Positions 41,722 to 51,231 of a stretch of DNA of 64,000 nt are shown piece after piece. The position numbers and the translations under genes were made by a program. This stretch comes from UBA1672 sp051967755 (GTDB lineage Bacteria > Pseudomonadota > Alphaproteobacteria > Micavibrionales > Micavibrionaceae): contig JBQDYD010000003.1 of NCBI GenBank assembly GCA_051967755.1, positions 124,001-188,000 of the forward strand. Direction: 5' to 3'. Position 1 is the first letter of the stretch; every line of letters starts with the position of its first letter. Below the pieces are notes generated by a model, which was not told the DNA's origin, searched no databases, and worked only from the letters and a program-made list of their open reading frames with translations.

Positions 41722-43099
41722 CTTTTTCGTTGCTAAGCCAGCTTTGCATATCGTTAATGGCGCGATCCGTATAAACTTTCTTGCGATCCTTACCTTTCAA
41801 CTTTTTGCGCTTACCATTTGGCTGTACAGGGCGCAGCATTTCATCAGCAGGCAACGGGAAGAGGCCAAAGTTAATATTCATTGGCTGGAAGGTGTCGGCG
41901 TTTGCACCGCCTGTTACGTGGTTTAACAGTGCGCCATGCGCGGTGGTCTCTGGTGGTTTTTGCAGCTCAAGCCCAAGGATTTCAGCCGCAGCAAATCGTC
42001 CTGCCATTAACCCGACAGAGGCACTTTCGACATATCCTTCGCATCCTGTGATCTGTCCGGCAAATCGAATGTTGTTTTTCACCTTCAGACGTAACACATC
42101 ATCAAGAAGTTTTGGGGAATTGATAAATGTATTTCTGTGCAGTCCGCCCAGACGTGCAAATTCTGCATTTTCCAATCCGGGGATCATACGAAAGACCCGT
42201 GTTTGCTCCCCGTATTTCATTTTTGTTTGAAACCCAACGATGTTATATAGCGTCCCTAATGTATTGTCCTGACGCAGTTGCACCACTGCATGCGGCGGTT
42301 CATCTGAATGCGGGTTCGTTAAGCCGACAGGTTTCATCGGGCCGAAACGCAAAGTTTCGATACCGCGTGATGCCATAATCTCGATGGGCATGCAGCCCTC
42401 AAAATACGGGGTATCTTTTTCCCATTGTTTGAAATCGCCATACTCTGCATTCAGTAATTCGTGAATGAATGTTTCGTATTGCTCTTTATTCATAGGGCAG
42501 TTCAAGTAATCTTTTCCGGTTCCTGCCGGGCCCGCTTTATCGTATCTGGACTGGAACCAAGATGTGTCCATATTGACACTGTCAAAATGAACGATAGGCG
42601 CAATCGCATCAAAGAAGGCAAGGTCATCTTCGCCGGTTAAATCTTTGATAGAATCCGCGAGTGATGAAGATGTTAGGGGGCCTGTGGCGACGATTGTATG
42701 CGCCCAATCCTCATTATTGATTGAATTCACCTCTCCGCGCTCAATGGTGATGTTTGGGTGCTCGCTCAAAGCTTTTGTCACGCCGCCCGAAAAAATATCA
42801 CGATCGACGGCCAACGCTCCGCCTGCGGGTACGGCTGCTTTATCGCCCTCACGCATGATCAGGGAGTTCATCATTCGCATTTCCGCATGCAGCAAACCAA
42901 CCGCATTATATTCCGCGTCGTCAGACCTGAATGAGTTTGAGCATACCAACTCCGCACAGCCATCTGTATGGTGCGCAGGTGTTTCAACGTGCGGGCGCAT
43001 TTCATGCAAGGTAACATGAACGCCCATATTTGCCGCTTGCCATGCTGCTTCGCTGCCTGCAAGTCCGGCGCCAATGATGTGTAATTCTTTCTTTTCCAT
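41711..43099 (-). CDS. trmFO: Methylenetetrahydrofolate-tRNA-(uracil-5-)-methyltransferase
   Basis: TrmFO methylates U54 of tRNA using methylenetetrahydrofolate and FAD. The 462-residue protein shows the N-terminal FAD-binding IIGAGLAGSEAAWQAA, the family motifs ELVCSNSFRSDDAEYNAVGLL and YLNCPMNKEQYETF, and the C-terminal INFGLFPLP. The length is normal. The conserved Cys of LVCSNS is present. The lipase-like gene overlaps its 3' end. The Y-family polymerase gene lies upstream on the same strand with a gap of 42 bases. Confidence 0.95.
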   Translation of the reverse strand: MEKKELHIIGAGLAGSEAAWQAANMGVHVTLHEMRPHVETPAHHTDGCAELVCSNSFRSDDAEYNAVGLLHAEMRMMNSLIMREGDKAAVPAGGALAVDRDIFSGGVTKALSEHPNITIERGEVNSINNEDWAHTIVATGPLTSSSLADSIKDLTGEDDLAFFDAIAPIVHFDSVNMDTSWFQSRYDKAGPAGTGKDYLNCPMNKEQYETFIHELLNAEYGDFKQWEKDTPYFEGCMPIEIMASRGIETLRFGPMKPVGLTNPHSDEPPHAVVQLRQDNTLGTLYNIVGFQTKMKYGEQTRVFRMIPGLENAEFARLGGLHRNTFINSPKLLDDVLRLKVKNNIRFAGQITGCEGYVESASVGLMAGRFAAAEILGLELQKPPETTAHGALLNHVTGGANADTFQPMNINFGLFPLPADEMLRPVQPNGKRKKLKGKDRKKVYTDRAINDMQSWLSNEKDAA

Positions 43100-43141
43100 G
43101 GCAAGAGGAGTAGCAAAAACATGTTAAAAGAGCAATCAAAA

Positions 43142-44431
43142 TCAGCTCCAAAACTCTTCTTGTTCCGGGACGCGTGCAAAGGCAATCTTTGTGCCGACAT
43201 AGCCGGCCGATGTTTTGGGGGTAATGCCAAGAGAAACAACATCTTTTTGATATCGTGCCTGCAATGTTTCCAAGGCCTGTGTCAGGGCTTCGTTTTTGAT
43301 GGCGGAGTTGTGGTTATTCTGTAATGAGGGGAGGAATAAATCATCGGTGATGGCGTCGTGCATAGCCAAGCCGAAGAATGTCACGGACACTTTCTTTATT
43401 CGAATGAAGCGCATGTTTGTGTTTGTTTTTTGCGCGGCATATTGCATCATGCATGCCCACATATTTTCAATGTGTTGCAGCAGGAGGAACGGGTCGTTCG
43501 TGGCTTGGATGGGAATTTGAACGGATGACTTAAAACCGCATTCTGTTCGCAGCGATGTTGCGATTGTGCGGGTATGTTGCGATTTTTTTCGCAGTCTGTG
43601 TGCCGCTTTCATAGTAAGTTTTCGCAAAATGAGACGCGCTTTGTTAGGGGGGCGTAGCTGCGGGTCCAGAATACGGCTATGGCCGATCATAGAGGGTTTT
43701 GTTTCAGGGGCGGGGAAGTCATATCCATGCAGCCAGTACCAGAAGCGCTCCCCCTGGACGCTGCCCCATATTTTGCGTGCATGTTTTGGCTCTATATTCC
43801 AGAAATCTTCGATGCTGTATATGCCTGCTTTATTCAGGCGTCTTTCCATGTTAATGCCTATCCCCGGTATATCTGTGAGTTTCAGATCAAGGAGGGGGCC
43901 GGGCAGGTCTTCTTGCTGCAATATTGTCAGGCCATTTGGTTTTTGCATTTCGCAAGCAATTTTTGCGAGCAACGAGTTAGGGGCAAACCCAATGGAGCAG
44001 TTAATCGCCTGGCCAACATTATCCCATATGCCTTGTTTTAGTTTTTGTGCAACCTTTGTTGCGCTTTCTATGTTGCGTTTATTAGGGGGGAGGCGGCTTG
44101 ACAACTCATCAATAGACCAAATTTTATTAATGGGCGTGTGCTTAATTACTTCCTCAATAATGCGGTTATGGTATGCAACATATTGATCATGCCGCGCCGG
44201 CACACAGTGTAGGTTAGGGCACATTTTCTTTGCATCCTTGATCATTGTGCCTGTCTTGACGCCATAAGCTTTTGCCTCATAACTGGCGGCGATCGCGCAC
44301 GTGTAATCAGTGTCCATCGGGGTAACCGCCACAGGCTTTCCCCGTAACGCAGGATTTTCTTGTTGCTCGACACTCGCGAAGTAGCTGTTGAGATCCATGA
44401 AAAGCCATTTAATGCCGGGTTCACGTTTCAT
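43142..44431 (-). CDS. Y-family DNA polymerase (DinB/UmuC-like), probably SOS-induced
   Basis: The 429-residue protein has the Y-family palm: WLFMDLNSYFASVEQ with the first metal-binding Asp, then YEAKAYGVKTGTMIKDAKKMCP, and SIDELSSRL with the second Asp-Glu pair. The helix-hairpin-helix LTDIPGIGINMERRL follows. The C-terminal little-finger domain is divergent from DinB. Translesion synthesis is the expected role. A LexA-type direct repeat GAAC-N7-GAAC lies 45 bases upstream of the ATG, so DNA-damage induction is likely. No UmuD-type partner gene is adjacent. Confidence 0.85.
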   Translation of the reverse strand: MKREPGIKWLFMDLNSYFASVEQQENPALRGKPVAVTPMDTDYTCAIAASYEAKAYGVKTGTMIKDAKKMCPNLHCVPARHDQYVAYHNRIIEEVIKHTPINKIWSIDELSSRLPPNKRNIESATKVAQKLKQGIWDNVGQAINCSIGFAPNSLLAKIACEMQKPNGLTILQQEDLPGPLLDLKLTDIPGIGINMERRLNKAGIYSIEDFWNIEPKHARKIWGSVQGERFWYWLHGYDFPAPETKPSMIGHSRILDPQLRPPNKARLILRKLTMKAAHRLRKKSQHTRTIATSLRTECGFKSSVQIPIQATNDPFLLLQHIENMWACMMQYAAQKTNTNMRFIRIKKVSVTFFGLAMHDAITDDLFLPSLQNNHNSAIKNEALTQALETLQARYQKDVVSLGITPKTSAGYVGTKIAFARVPEQEEFWS

Positions 44432-44475
44432 GCGTCTGTTCCTTTTAATGATGATTCAATGTCTCACACCAATAA

Positions 44476-44490
44476 GAACAAATCAAGAAC
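44476..44490. promoter_or_regulatory. LexA (SOS) box of the alphaproteobacterial type
   Basis: GAAC-AAATCAA-GAAC is an exact GAAC-N7-GAAC repeat (GTTC-N7-GTTC on the gene strand), the LexA consensus described for alphaproteobacteria. It lies 45 bases before the start of the Y-family polymerase gene, a typical operator position. Confidence 0.75.
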
Positions 44491-44695
44491 ATTTGTTTGT
44501 GATCGTCTTCAAAAATGAACTCATCCTTATAAAATTGTGAGTAATTCACGATATACGTATAAAAATAACGCAAACTGCATTGCACATAGGGGGCAGTCTG
44601 ATCATTATGGTTGTGTAAATATGAGAGAGGCCTGTAAAAAGCCAGGTATTTGATTATTTTAATAAAATGTCAGCTTTTTGCAGAGATAATAGTTT

Positions 44696-45178
44696 ATGAG
44701 CAAGGATGATGTGAATAAAAGCGCATTTCACATGTGGCGAACGTTGATAGCGGTCGCGCATGCGGATGATATCGTGACGGACGAAGAGATTGAGTTCATC
44801 GCCCGCATGATGGAAGACGTGAATTTTTCGGATGAACAGACGGCGATCCTAAAAGATGATATCGTGCATGCCAAGAATGTGAACGATATGTTTGCCGGCA
44901 TTACGGATCAGAATGACCGCGTGCAGTTTTTTGATTTTGCCCGTGACTTGGTCTGGATTGACGGTGACTTTGCATCTGAAGAGCAAAGCGTCATGATTGC
45001 GTTATATCAACAACATATCAAGGACACTGATGTTGATACGCTTGTGGGGCGGACAAAGCTGGAATTTGAAGAGGATTTCGGATTAGAGCCTGCCAATGAA
45101 GATACGACTATGGCTGAAAAGAAAAGAGGGTTTCGTATGTTTATTTCTTCTTTACGGCGTTTCTTTGTCGGGTCGTAA
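44696..45178 (+). CDS. TerB-like domain protein
   Basis: The 160-residue protein has a TerB/DjlA-N-type helical domain. MWRTLIAVAHADDIVTDEEIEFIARMM and FDFARDLVWIDGDFASEEQSVM each carry the two-Asp metal-site pattern of tellurite-resistance TerB (A.AD..V...E and A..IDG.....E). A basic C-terminal stretch (AEKKRGFRMF) follows. The gene stands alone without other ter genes, so tellurite resistance cannot be assumed; a metal- or stress-related role is inferred from the fold. Confidence 0.78.
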   Translation: MSKDDVNKSAFHMWRTLIAVAHADDIVTDEEIEFIARMMEDVNFSDEQTAILKDDIVHAKNVNDMFAGITDQNDRVQFFDFARDLVWIDGDFASEEQSVMIALYQQHIKDTDVDTLVGRTKLEFEEDFGLEPANEDTTMAEKKRGFRMFISSLRRFFVGS

Positions 45179-45200
45179 ATAGGTGCCGCAGAAGGGCGTA

Positions 45201-45755
45201 TTACGGCGAAATTCCTGTTTCATCATAGCTTGCCTGGCTCATATAAGGTTCAATTACGTCGCTTTGTGTGTATTGTTCGCCATTGAAAAACAGTATGCGG
45301 CTATGTGCTTTTTCAGTATTCCCGGATACTTGAACCTTGATATTTTTCCATCCATTGGTTTCTTGGTTCGTAATATTAAATGGCGGGCGAATAGGGCGGA
45401 TATCTCCTACTATTGAAAAGCCCTGAGTGTGGCCTTTTAATATCAGTAAGGTACAACCGGAATGATCGCACCATCGCCCGTATGGCGTTTTCATATATAC
45501 AAGACCATCCAAAATACCGTCTTCATTCAGATCCTTCTTGGTAAAATCATATTGTGAGAAAAGCGGCGCGTTATGGTATTGCAAATATTCATGCATCGCA
45601 TTCTTTAGGTATCCGTCATCATAACGAACACCGGGTTGCTGTTCACCCATGGGTGTCATAATTGTGCTTTTTTTAGGGGCGGGCTGGCTACATCCTGTTA
45701 GTGCTGTAATGATGAGCGCAGTAAAGGCGAATGTTATGTTTTTATATCCGATCAT
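45201..45755 (-). CDS. Lipoprotein of unknown function
   Basis: The start is the ATG at 45755 (MIGYKNITFAFTALIIT), supported by AGGGG six bases upstream and by the signal it gives: a short hydrophobic stretch with the lipobox LTGC (Cys22). Earlier in-frame ATGs only add non-signal sequence. The mature part is about 160 residues. It contains YDFTKKDLNEDGILDGLVYMKTPYGRWCDHSG, an EF-hand-like Asp pattern (DLNEDGILDG) that may bind calcium. No family name is recognised. It is divergent from fdxA. Confidence 0.62.
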   Translation of the reverse strand: MIGYKNITFAFTALIITALTGCSQPAPKKSTIMTPMGEQQPGVRYDDGYLKNAMHEYLQYHNAPLFSQYDFTKKDLNEDGILDGLVYMKTPYGRWCDHSGCTLLILKGHTQGFSIVGDIRPIRPPFNITNQETNGWKNIKVQVSGNTEKAHSRILFFNGEQYTQSDVIEPYMSQASYDETGISP

Positions 45756-45861
45756 AAATGCCCCTGATTTTGACGTGATTTTAAAAAAGCATAAACCGCA
45801 TAAGGGCGCGTGTATAGTTTCTTTTTGAAAAGCTGTTGCCATATCAAAAAGGAGGATTATA

Positions 45862-45936
45862 GTGACACTGCTAGTATTTATCAGGAGTAAAATCGAAAAT
45901 GACATTTGTTGTTACAGACGCATGTATTCGGTGTAA
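45862..45936 (+). CDS. Possible 24-residue leader peptide overlapping fdxA
   Basis: A GTG at 45862 is preceded by the perfect ribosome binding site AGGAGG (spacing six). The frame runs 24 codons to a TAA at 45934-45936 and overlaps the start of fdxA in another frame. It could couple or attenuate fdxA translation, whose own AGGAG is 11 bases from its ATG. Coding support is only the strong ribosome binding site, so it may be chance. Confidence 0.25.
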   Translation: MTLLVFIRSKIENDICCYRRMYSV

Positions 45937-46237
45937 ATATACGGATTGCGTAGAGGTGTGTCCCGTTGATTGCTTTTATGAAGGGGAGAATATGCTTGTC
46001 ATTCACCCTGATGAGTGCATAGACTGTGGCGTATGTGAGCCGGAGTGCCCGATTGAAGCCATTTTGCCTGACACAGAGAGTGGCATGGAAAAGTGGGTCG
46101 ATATTAATAGGAAATATGCCGAAGAGTGGCCGAATATTACTGTTAAGAAAGATGCAATGCCCGAAGCAGAAGAAATGAAAGATAAAGAGGGTAAATTTGA
46201 GTCAGATTTCAGTGCGGAGCCCGGTGAAGGCGACTAA
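45899..46237 (+). CDS. fdxA: Seven-iron ferredoxin
   Basis: The 112-residue protein is a 3Fe-4S/4Fe-4S ferredoxin of the FdxA type, an electron carrier in the cytoplasm. Cluster ligands are in CIRCKYTDCVEVCPVDC (residues 9-25) and CIDCGVCEPECP (residues 40-51), followed by the long acidic C-terminal extension that is characteristic of FdxA. It is divergent from a lipoprotein gene and lies upstream of cysK. Confidence 0.95.
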   Translation: MTFVVTDACIRCKYTDCVEVCPVDCFYEGENMLVIHPDECIDCGVCEPECPIEAILPDTESGMEKWVDINRKYAEEWPNITVKKDAMPEAEEMKDKEGKFESDFSAEPGEGD

Positions 46238-46306
46238 CGCTGAGTGTGTCTTGTGATAAAGACCCACGAATTACAATGAAGTGACATTTACTTAAGGAGA
46301 AAAAAC

Positions 46307-47308
46307 ATGAGTTTTCCCGCAATTAAAAATACAGAAAGCCCGCTTAAGGAAAAAGCAGAATATCGCGGCCGTATTTATGACAGTATCTTAGATACAATTG
46401 GCGCTACGCCGCTTGTGCGTGTTCCGCGTTTTACTGAAAAACATAATATTGAGGCGGATATTCTCGCTAAGCTTGAGTTTTTTAATCCTGTTGCATCAGT
46501 CAAAGACCGTATCGGCTTTGCAATGATTGAAGACGCAGAAGTGTCAGGCAAGATCCAGCCGGGTAAAACAGTTTTGATTGAGCCAACATCCGGTAACACA
46601 GGGATTGCACTGGCATTTGTCGCAGCCAGTAAAGGATATCGCCTTATTTTGACAATGCCTGAAAGCATGTCGATTGAGCGTCGTAAGATGCTTAAGTTTT
46701 TAGGCGCTGAATTGGTTTTGACGCCCAAGGAAAAGGGGATGTCAGGGGCGATTGCAAAGGCTGAGGAGCTATTGAAAGAGCACGAAAACTCATTCTCTCC
46801 CGGTCAGTTTGATAATGGTGCAAACCCGCAAATTCACCGTGAAACAACAGCCGAAGAAATTTGGAATGACACGGATGGTAAGGCCGATATCTTGATTTCA
46901 GGTGTTGGAACAGGGGGGACGTTGACAGGAACCTCGCAAGTTCTTAAAGCGCGCAAGCCTGAGTTCAGAACATACGCCGTTGAACCGGAAGAAAGCCCTG
47001 TTATTGGCGGTGGTCAACCGGGCCCGCATAAGATTCAAGGGATCGGCGCAGGGTTCATTCCGTCCATTCTTGAAACTGACCTTATTGACGGTGCGGTTAC
47101 GATTGATAGTGAAACGGCGCTTCAAACGGCGCGTGAAGTGGCAAAACTTGAGGGTATCCCATGTGGTATTTCATCAGGCGCAGCGTTCGCCGCGGCGAAA
47201 AAGGTTGCTGAGATGCCTGAGAATAAAGGGAAGCAAATTGTAGTCATTATTCCATCATTTGCGGAGCGCTATATCTCAAGTGCATTGTTTGACGGTATCG
47301 AAGATTAA
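46307..47308 (+). CDS. cysK: Cysteine synthase A
   Basis: CysK condenses O-acetylserine with sulfide to cysteine, using PLP. The 333-residue protein has the PLP Lys in NPVASVKDRIGFAMI, EPTSGNTGIALAF (the substrate loop), GVGTGGTLTG that cradles the PLP phosphate, and the C-terminal IPCGISSGAAFAAA. ATAAGGAGAAAA-type spacing before the ATG at 46307 gives a good ribosome binding site (AAGGAG). A strong terminator follows at 47329. The matching serine acetyltransferase is encoded at 22342. Confidence 0.96.
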   Translation: MSFPAIKNTESPLKEKAEYRGRIYDSILDTIGATPLVRVPRFTEKHNIEADILAKLEFFNPVASVKDRIGFAMIEDAEVSGKIQPGKTVLIEPTSGNTGIALAFVAASKGYRLILTMPESMSIERRKMLKFLGAELVLTPKEKGMSGAIAKAEELLKEHENSFSPGQFDNGANPQIHRETTAEEIWNDTDGKADILISGVGTGGTLTGTSQVLKARKPEFRTYAVEPEESPVIGGGQPGPHKIQGIGAGFIPSILETDLIDGAVTIDSETALQTAREVAKLEGIPCGISSGAAFAAAKKVAEMPENKGKQIVVIIPSFAERYISSALFDGIED

Positions 47309-47328
47309 TTGTCAAAACAGATAAGATT

Positions 47329-47352
47329 AAGGGGCCGTTTGGCCCCTTTTTT
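47329..47352 (+). terminator. Rho-independent terminator of cysK
   Basis: AAGGGGCC (47329-47336) pairs with GGCCCCTT (47341-47348) around GTTT, followed by T residues to 47352. It lies 20 bases after the cysK stop. On the other strand the same stem follows the end of the ferredoxin reductase gene, so it may work in both directions. Confidence 0.92.
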
Positions 47353-47359
47353 ATGCTTA

Positions 47360-48409
47360 CTAAGCGGCTTTATCATCGACGCCGAGTTTCTTTTGAACAG
47401 AGCTACTTGACGTAGTGTATTCAAACCTAAGTTTGGCATCAGGGTGGCAGTATTTAAAGGCCTGCCTTGCCATAAGCGCGGCTTCGTGAAAACCGGACAG
47501 GATAAGTTTCAATTTACCGGGGTAGGTGTTGATATCCCCAACGGCAAAGATACCTTGCTCTGACGTTTCGAATTTTTCCGTGTCCACAGGAATAAGGTTT
47601 TCATGAAGGTTCAGTCCGAAATTCGCAATCGGGCCAAGCTTCATTGTGAGGCCAAAGAACGGCAATACCGTGTCGCATTCCAGTGTCTGCATCTCTTTGT
47701 TTGCATCCAGAACTTCAATTGCATTTAACTGACCATTATCGCCGATCAGTTTCTTGACCTGACCTGTTTGGAAGGTCATCGCGCCTTGGTCAACCAATTC
47801 ACGCATTTTTGACACGCTATCAGGTGCGGCGCGGAATGAGTCGCGTCTGTGGATCAGTGTCACGCTTTTTGCGATCGGCTGTAGGTTTAATGTCCAGTCC
47901 AGCGCCGAGTCACCTCCACCGACAATAACGATGTTTTTATCACGGAATTGCTCCATTTTGCGCACGGCGTAGAATACAGACGTGCCTTCATATTCTTCAA
48001 TACCGGGAATAGGGGGCTTTTTCGGCATAAAGCTACCGCCGCCTGCCGCAATGATAATACATGTGGCTTCAAATACCGTGCCGATATCCGTTGTCAGGCG
48101 CCATTTGCCGTTATCCATCTTCTCCAGCTTTTCTGCCATTTGCTGAAAATGGAAAACAGGATCAAACGGTTCGATCTGTTCCATCAGACGATCCGTGAGC
48201 TCCTGACCTGTGATGATCGGATAGGCCGGAATATCGTAAATCGGCTTCTCGGGGTATAATTCTGCGCATTGTCCGCCCGGGCGATCAAGAATGTCAATCA
48301 GGTGACATTTCATATCCAAAAGCCCCATTTCAAATACGGTAAACAAACCGCAGGGGCCTGCACCTATTATAACGGCGTCGGTTTTAATGATGTCTGGTGT
48401 ATCAGTCAT
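47360..48409 (-). CDS. Ferredoxin/flavodoxin-NADP reductase of the thioredoxin-reductase-like type
   Basis: The 349-residue flavoprotein has the FAD site VIIGAGPCGLFTVFEMG, the pocket HLIDILDRPGGQCAELYPEKPIYDIP, the NAD(P)H motif VIVGGGDSALDWTLNL and the C-terminal IFAVGDINTYPGK. It lacks the active-site CxxC of thioredoxin reductase. That combination defines the homodimeric TrxR-like ferredoxin-NADP reductases (YumC type). A ferredoxin gene (fdxA) lies close by at 45899, a possible partner. Confidence 0.9.
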   Translation of the reverse strand: MTDTPDIIKTDAVIIGAGPCGLFTVFEMGLLDMKCHLIDILDRPGGQCAELYPEKPIYDIPAYPIITGQELTDRLMEQIEPFDPVFHFQQMAEKLEKMDNGKWRLTTDIGTVFEATCIIIAAGGGSFMPKKPPIPGIEEYEGTSVFYAVRKMEQFRDKNIVIVGGGDSALDWTLNLQPIAKSVTLIHRRDSFRAAPDSVSKMRELVDQGAMTFQTGQVKKLIGDNGQLNAIEVLDANKEMQTLECDTVLPFFGLTMKLGPIANFGLNLHENLIPVDTEKFETSEQGIFAVGDINTYPGKLKLILSGFHEAALMARQAFKYCHPDAKLRFEYTTSSSSVQKKLGVDDKAA

Positions 48410-48480
48410 TATCTTAATCTTTTTATTTCATTTGAATTAGTGTGATTTAATAAATCATTCGACATGCCAAGTAAAGCGCG

Positions 48481-51210
48481 TCATCCGCATTTCTTTTTCA
48501 ACTCATAGAGCAAGTCAAGCGCATCACGCGGTGTGAGGGTATCAGGATTGATCGTTTCAAGTTGCTTTTCAATCTCTGACTTCTCGGCCGGTTTTGTTTC
48601 TTGCAGGTCGAATAACGGTAAATCCTTCACGATTTGTTGCGCAGTATGATCGGCATTATCGGCGGACAACTTCTCTAAAATCATTTCCGATCGTTTGATC
48701 ACCGCAGCCGGAAGCCCCGCAAGCTCTGCCACATGAATACCATATGATCGATTGGCATTTCCTTGAATGACTTTGTGCATGAAAACGATGCTGTCATTCC
48801 ATTCTTTTACTTGAACAGTATAGCAAGAAAGGTGGGATAATGTTTCACTGAGTGAGGTGAGCTCATGATAATGTGTTGCAAAGATAGAGCGGCTTTTATT
48901 CGCATTGTGCAGGTATTCTACGCACGCCCATGCTATGGATAACCCGTCATAGGTCGCTGTGCCGCGCCCGATTTCATCCAGAATAACCAAAGAGCGCTCT
49001 GTTGCCTGATTAAGGATGGTCGCGGTTTCGACCATCTCAACCATGAATGTTGATTGACCACGCGCCAGATCATCTGATGCCCCGACGCGGCTGAAACATT
49101 TATCAATAACACCAATATGTACACTTTGCGCGGGCACATAACATCCGATTTGTGCCATAATCGCGATTAGCGCATTTTGACGCAGGAACGTTGATTTACC
49201 TGCCATGTTAGGCCCGGTGAGCAGCCATAATTTGCTCTTGTCGCTCATGTTGCAATCATTGGGAACGAATGGTTCACTTTGTTGCTTAAGAAATGCCTCA
49301 ACAACAGGGTGACGGCCCTCTTTGATTTCAAATTTTATGCTCTCGTCAATGATGGGTCTGCTGTACTGCATGTTTTGTGCAAGCTCAGCATGCGCAGCGC
49401 TTACATCGATAATCGCAAGTGCTTCTGCGATAGTTTTTATATGCTCTGACTGTGCGGATATTTTTTCTACAAGGTCATTGAAAATGTCATTTTCCAACGC
49501 AGCAATCTTATCTGCGGCGCTAAGGATGTCACGCTCCAATTCGGCGAGCTCTGTTGTCGTGAAACGAACGGCATTGGCCATTGTTTGACGGTGAATGAAT
49601 ATATTCGCTTCGTTTTGTGCATCATCACCGGATTTAATCATAAGGGCATCTGCACGTTTTGCGGGAACTTCTATGAAATACCCAAGCACGTTATTGAATT
49701 TGATCTTTAGGGCATCGATCTTTGATATGTCACGATATTTCGACTGCAGCGATGCGATTGTGCTGCGGCTATTATCACTAAGTGATCTTAATTCATCAAG
49801 GCGTGCTGCATATCCAGCCTTTACGAACCCACCTTCACGCAAAGAGGTCGGCGGCGTTTCAATGACCGCAATTTTAAGGGTATCATGCATATCCGCGAGC
49901 GAGGGGACCTGCGCCAGATTATTCAAAATATCATCAAAACCGCTAAGTTTGGCTTTATTGTGCTGTAATTCCGCGCGGATCAGCTCTGCTTGAGAGAGGC
50001 CATCGCGTATCATGCTAAGATCACGCGGGCCGCAGCGCCCCAATGTTATACGTGATAGGGCACGGTCAAGGTCGGGGAGCGATTTCAAAAGCTCCCTGAT
50101 GACAGAACGTAAATTCGCATTACTTAAAAACCCTTCTACGCGGTCTAATCTTTGATTAATTTCTTGCGGGGATGTTAAGGGCGCAGAGAGGTGATATTGC
50201 AACAAACGCGCGCCGGCACCGGATATTGTATAATCAATGGTATCCAGCAGGCTGCCTTTCTTTTCACCTGATAATGTGCGCATCAATTCAAGGTTTTTGC
50301 GTGTTGCTGCATCAATCTCCATAAAGGCGGAATTAGATAGTTTTCGCGGCTTTTCTATGTACGGAATTTTGCCTTTTTGTGTGCGCGAAATATAACCAAG
50401 AAGCGCATCAATGGCCTTTAATTCGATTGCGGAAAAGTCGCCGAACCCTTCTAATGTCCCAAGACCGAATTTTTCGGCAACTTCTTTTGTATTGGATGAG
50501 GAATTTAGAATAGAATCATGCTGGACGGTGAGTTTGTCTTTAAACGCCTCCAGAGAGTCTTTAAACCGCGTATATAAGCTTTCAGAAAGTAAAATCTCTG
50601 CCGGGTTAATACGCTCCAGCGTTGCACGCAGGTCATGCGCCTCACAATTTTGCGTCGAAAATGCTCCTGTGGACAGCTCAATCCATGCAACGCCCATGCT
50701 TTCATGTGCGCTTGAAATGCTACAGAGGTAATTATTTGCCCTTGAATCCAGAAGATGATCTTCGGTGAGGGTCCCTTGAGTTACGATACGCACTGCTTCA
50801 CGTGAAACCAAGGCTTTTGAAGGGCTTCGACCTTCTCTCTTTGCGCGTGCTTTGGCCTCTTCAGGGGTTTCAGTTTGTTCACAAACGGCCACTTTATGAC
50901 CCGCATGGATCAGTTTTGCAAGATACGGTTCATAGGAGTGAAACGGCACACCGCACATGGCAATGTCACCGCCGTTAGATTTCCCGCGTTTGGTTAATGT
51001 GATATCGAGAACCTGCGATGCAGTGACGGCATCATCGTAAAAAAGCTCATAAAAATCGCCCATACGATAGAATAAAAGGCAATCCGCATGTTCCTCCTTA
51101 AGGGCGTGGTACTGCGCCATCATCGGCGTGTGGCCTTGCTGAAGGTAGGGAGCCAGTTTCGGGTCGTAATTGTCGTTTGTCGACTGCTTCTTTTTTTTGG
51201 CCTGAGCCAT
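48481..51210 (-). CDS. mutS: DNA mismatch repair protein MutS
   Basis: The 909-residue MutS has the mismatch-reading Phe-x-Glu in MGDFYELFYDDA (near residue 51), the Walker A TGPNMAGKSTFLRQNALIA, Walker B LVILDEIGRGTATYDG, and the switch region FATHYHELTSL. It recognises mispaired or looped DNA and recruits MutL, which is not in this window. The N-terminus is Lys-rich. It is followed downstream on the minus strand by the reductase at 47360, and dut and coaBC lie upstream in the same direction. Confidence 0.97.
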   Translation of the reverse strand: MAQAKKKKQSTNDNYDPKLAPYLQQGHTPMMAQYHALKEEHADCLLFYRMGDFYELFYDDAVTASQVLDITLTKRGKSNGGDIAMCGVPFHSYEPYLAKLIHAGHKVAVCEQTETPEEAKARAKREGRSPSKALVSREAVRIVTQGTLTEDHLLDSRANNYLCSISSAHESMGVAWIELSTGAFSTQNCEAHDLRATLERINPAEILLSESLYTRFKDSLEAFKDKLTVQHDSILNSSSNTKEVAEKFGLGTLEGFGDFSAIELKAIDALLGYISRTQKGKIPYIEKPRKLSNSAFMEIDAATRKNLELMRTLSGEKKGSLLDTIDYTISGAGARLLQYHLSAPLTSPQEINQRLDRVEGFLSNANLRSVIRELLKSLPDLDRALSRITLGRCGPRDLSMIRDGLSQAELIRAELQHNKAKLSGFDDILNNLAQVPSLADMHDTLKIAVIETPPTSLREGGFVKAGYAARLDELRSLSDNSRSTIASLQSKYRDISKIDALKIKFNNVLGYFIEVPAKRADALMIKSGDDAQNEANIFIHRQTMANAVRFTTTELAELERDILSAADKIAALENDIFNDLVEKISAQSEHIKTIAEALAIIDVSAAHAELAQNMQYSRPIIDESIKFEIKEGRHPVVEAFLKQQSEPFVPNDCNMSDKSKLWLLTGPNMAGKSTFLRQNALIAIMAQIGCYVPAQSVHIGVIDKCFSRVGASDDLARGQSTFMVEMVETATILNQATERSLVILDEIGRGTATYDGLSIAWACVEYLHNANKSRSIFATHYHELTSLSETLSHLSCYTVQVKEWNDSIVFMHKVIQGNANRSYGIHVAELAGLPAAVIKRSEMILEKLSADNADHTAQQIVKDLPLFDLQETKPAEKSEIEKQLETINPDTLTPRDALDLLYELKKKCG

Positions 51211-51231
51211 TATGCGCCTTTTTCGTTTACT

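Noticed and set aside
45756..45905. Upstream extension of the lipoprotein gene at 45201
   Set aside because: It would bury the lipoprotein signal 50 residues inside the protein and overlap the fdxA start; AGGGG supports the ATG at 45755.
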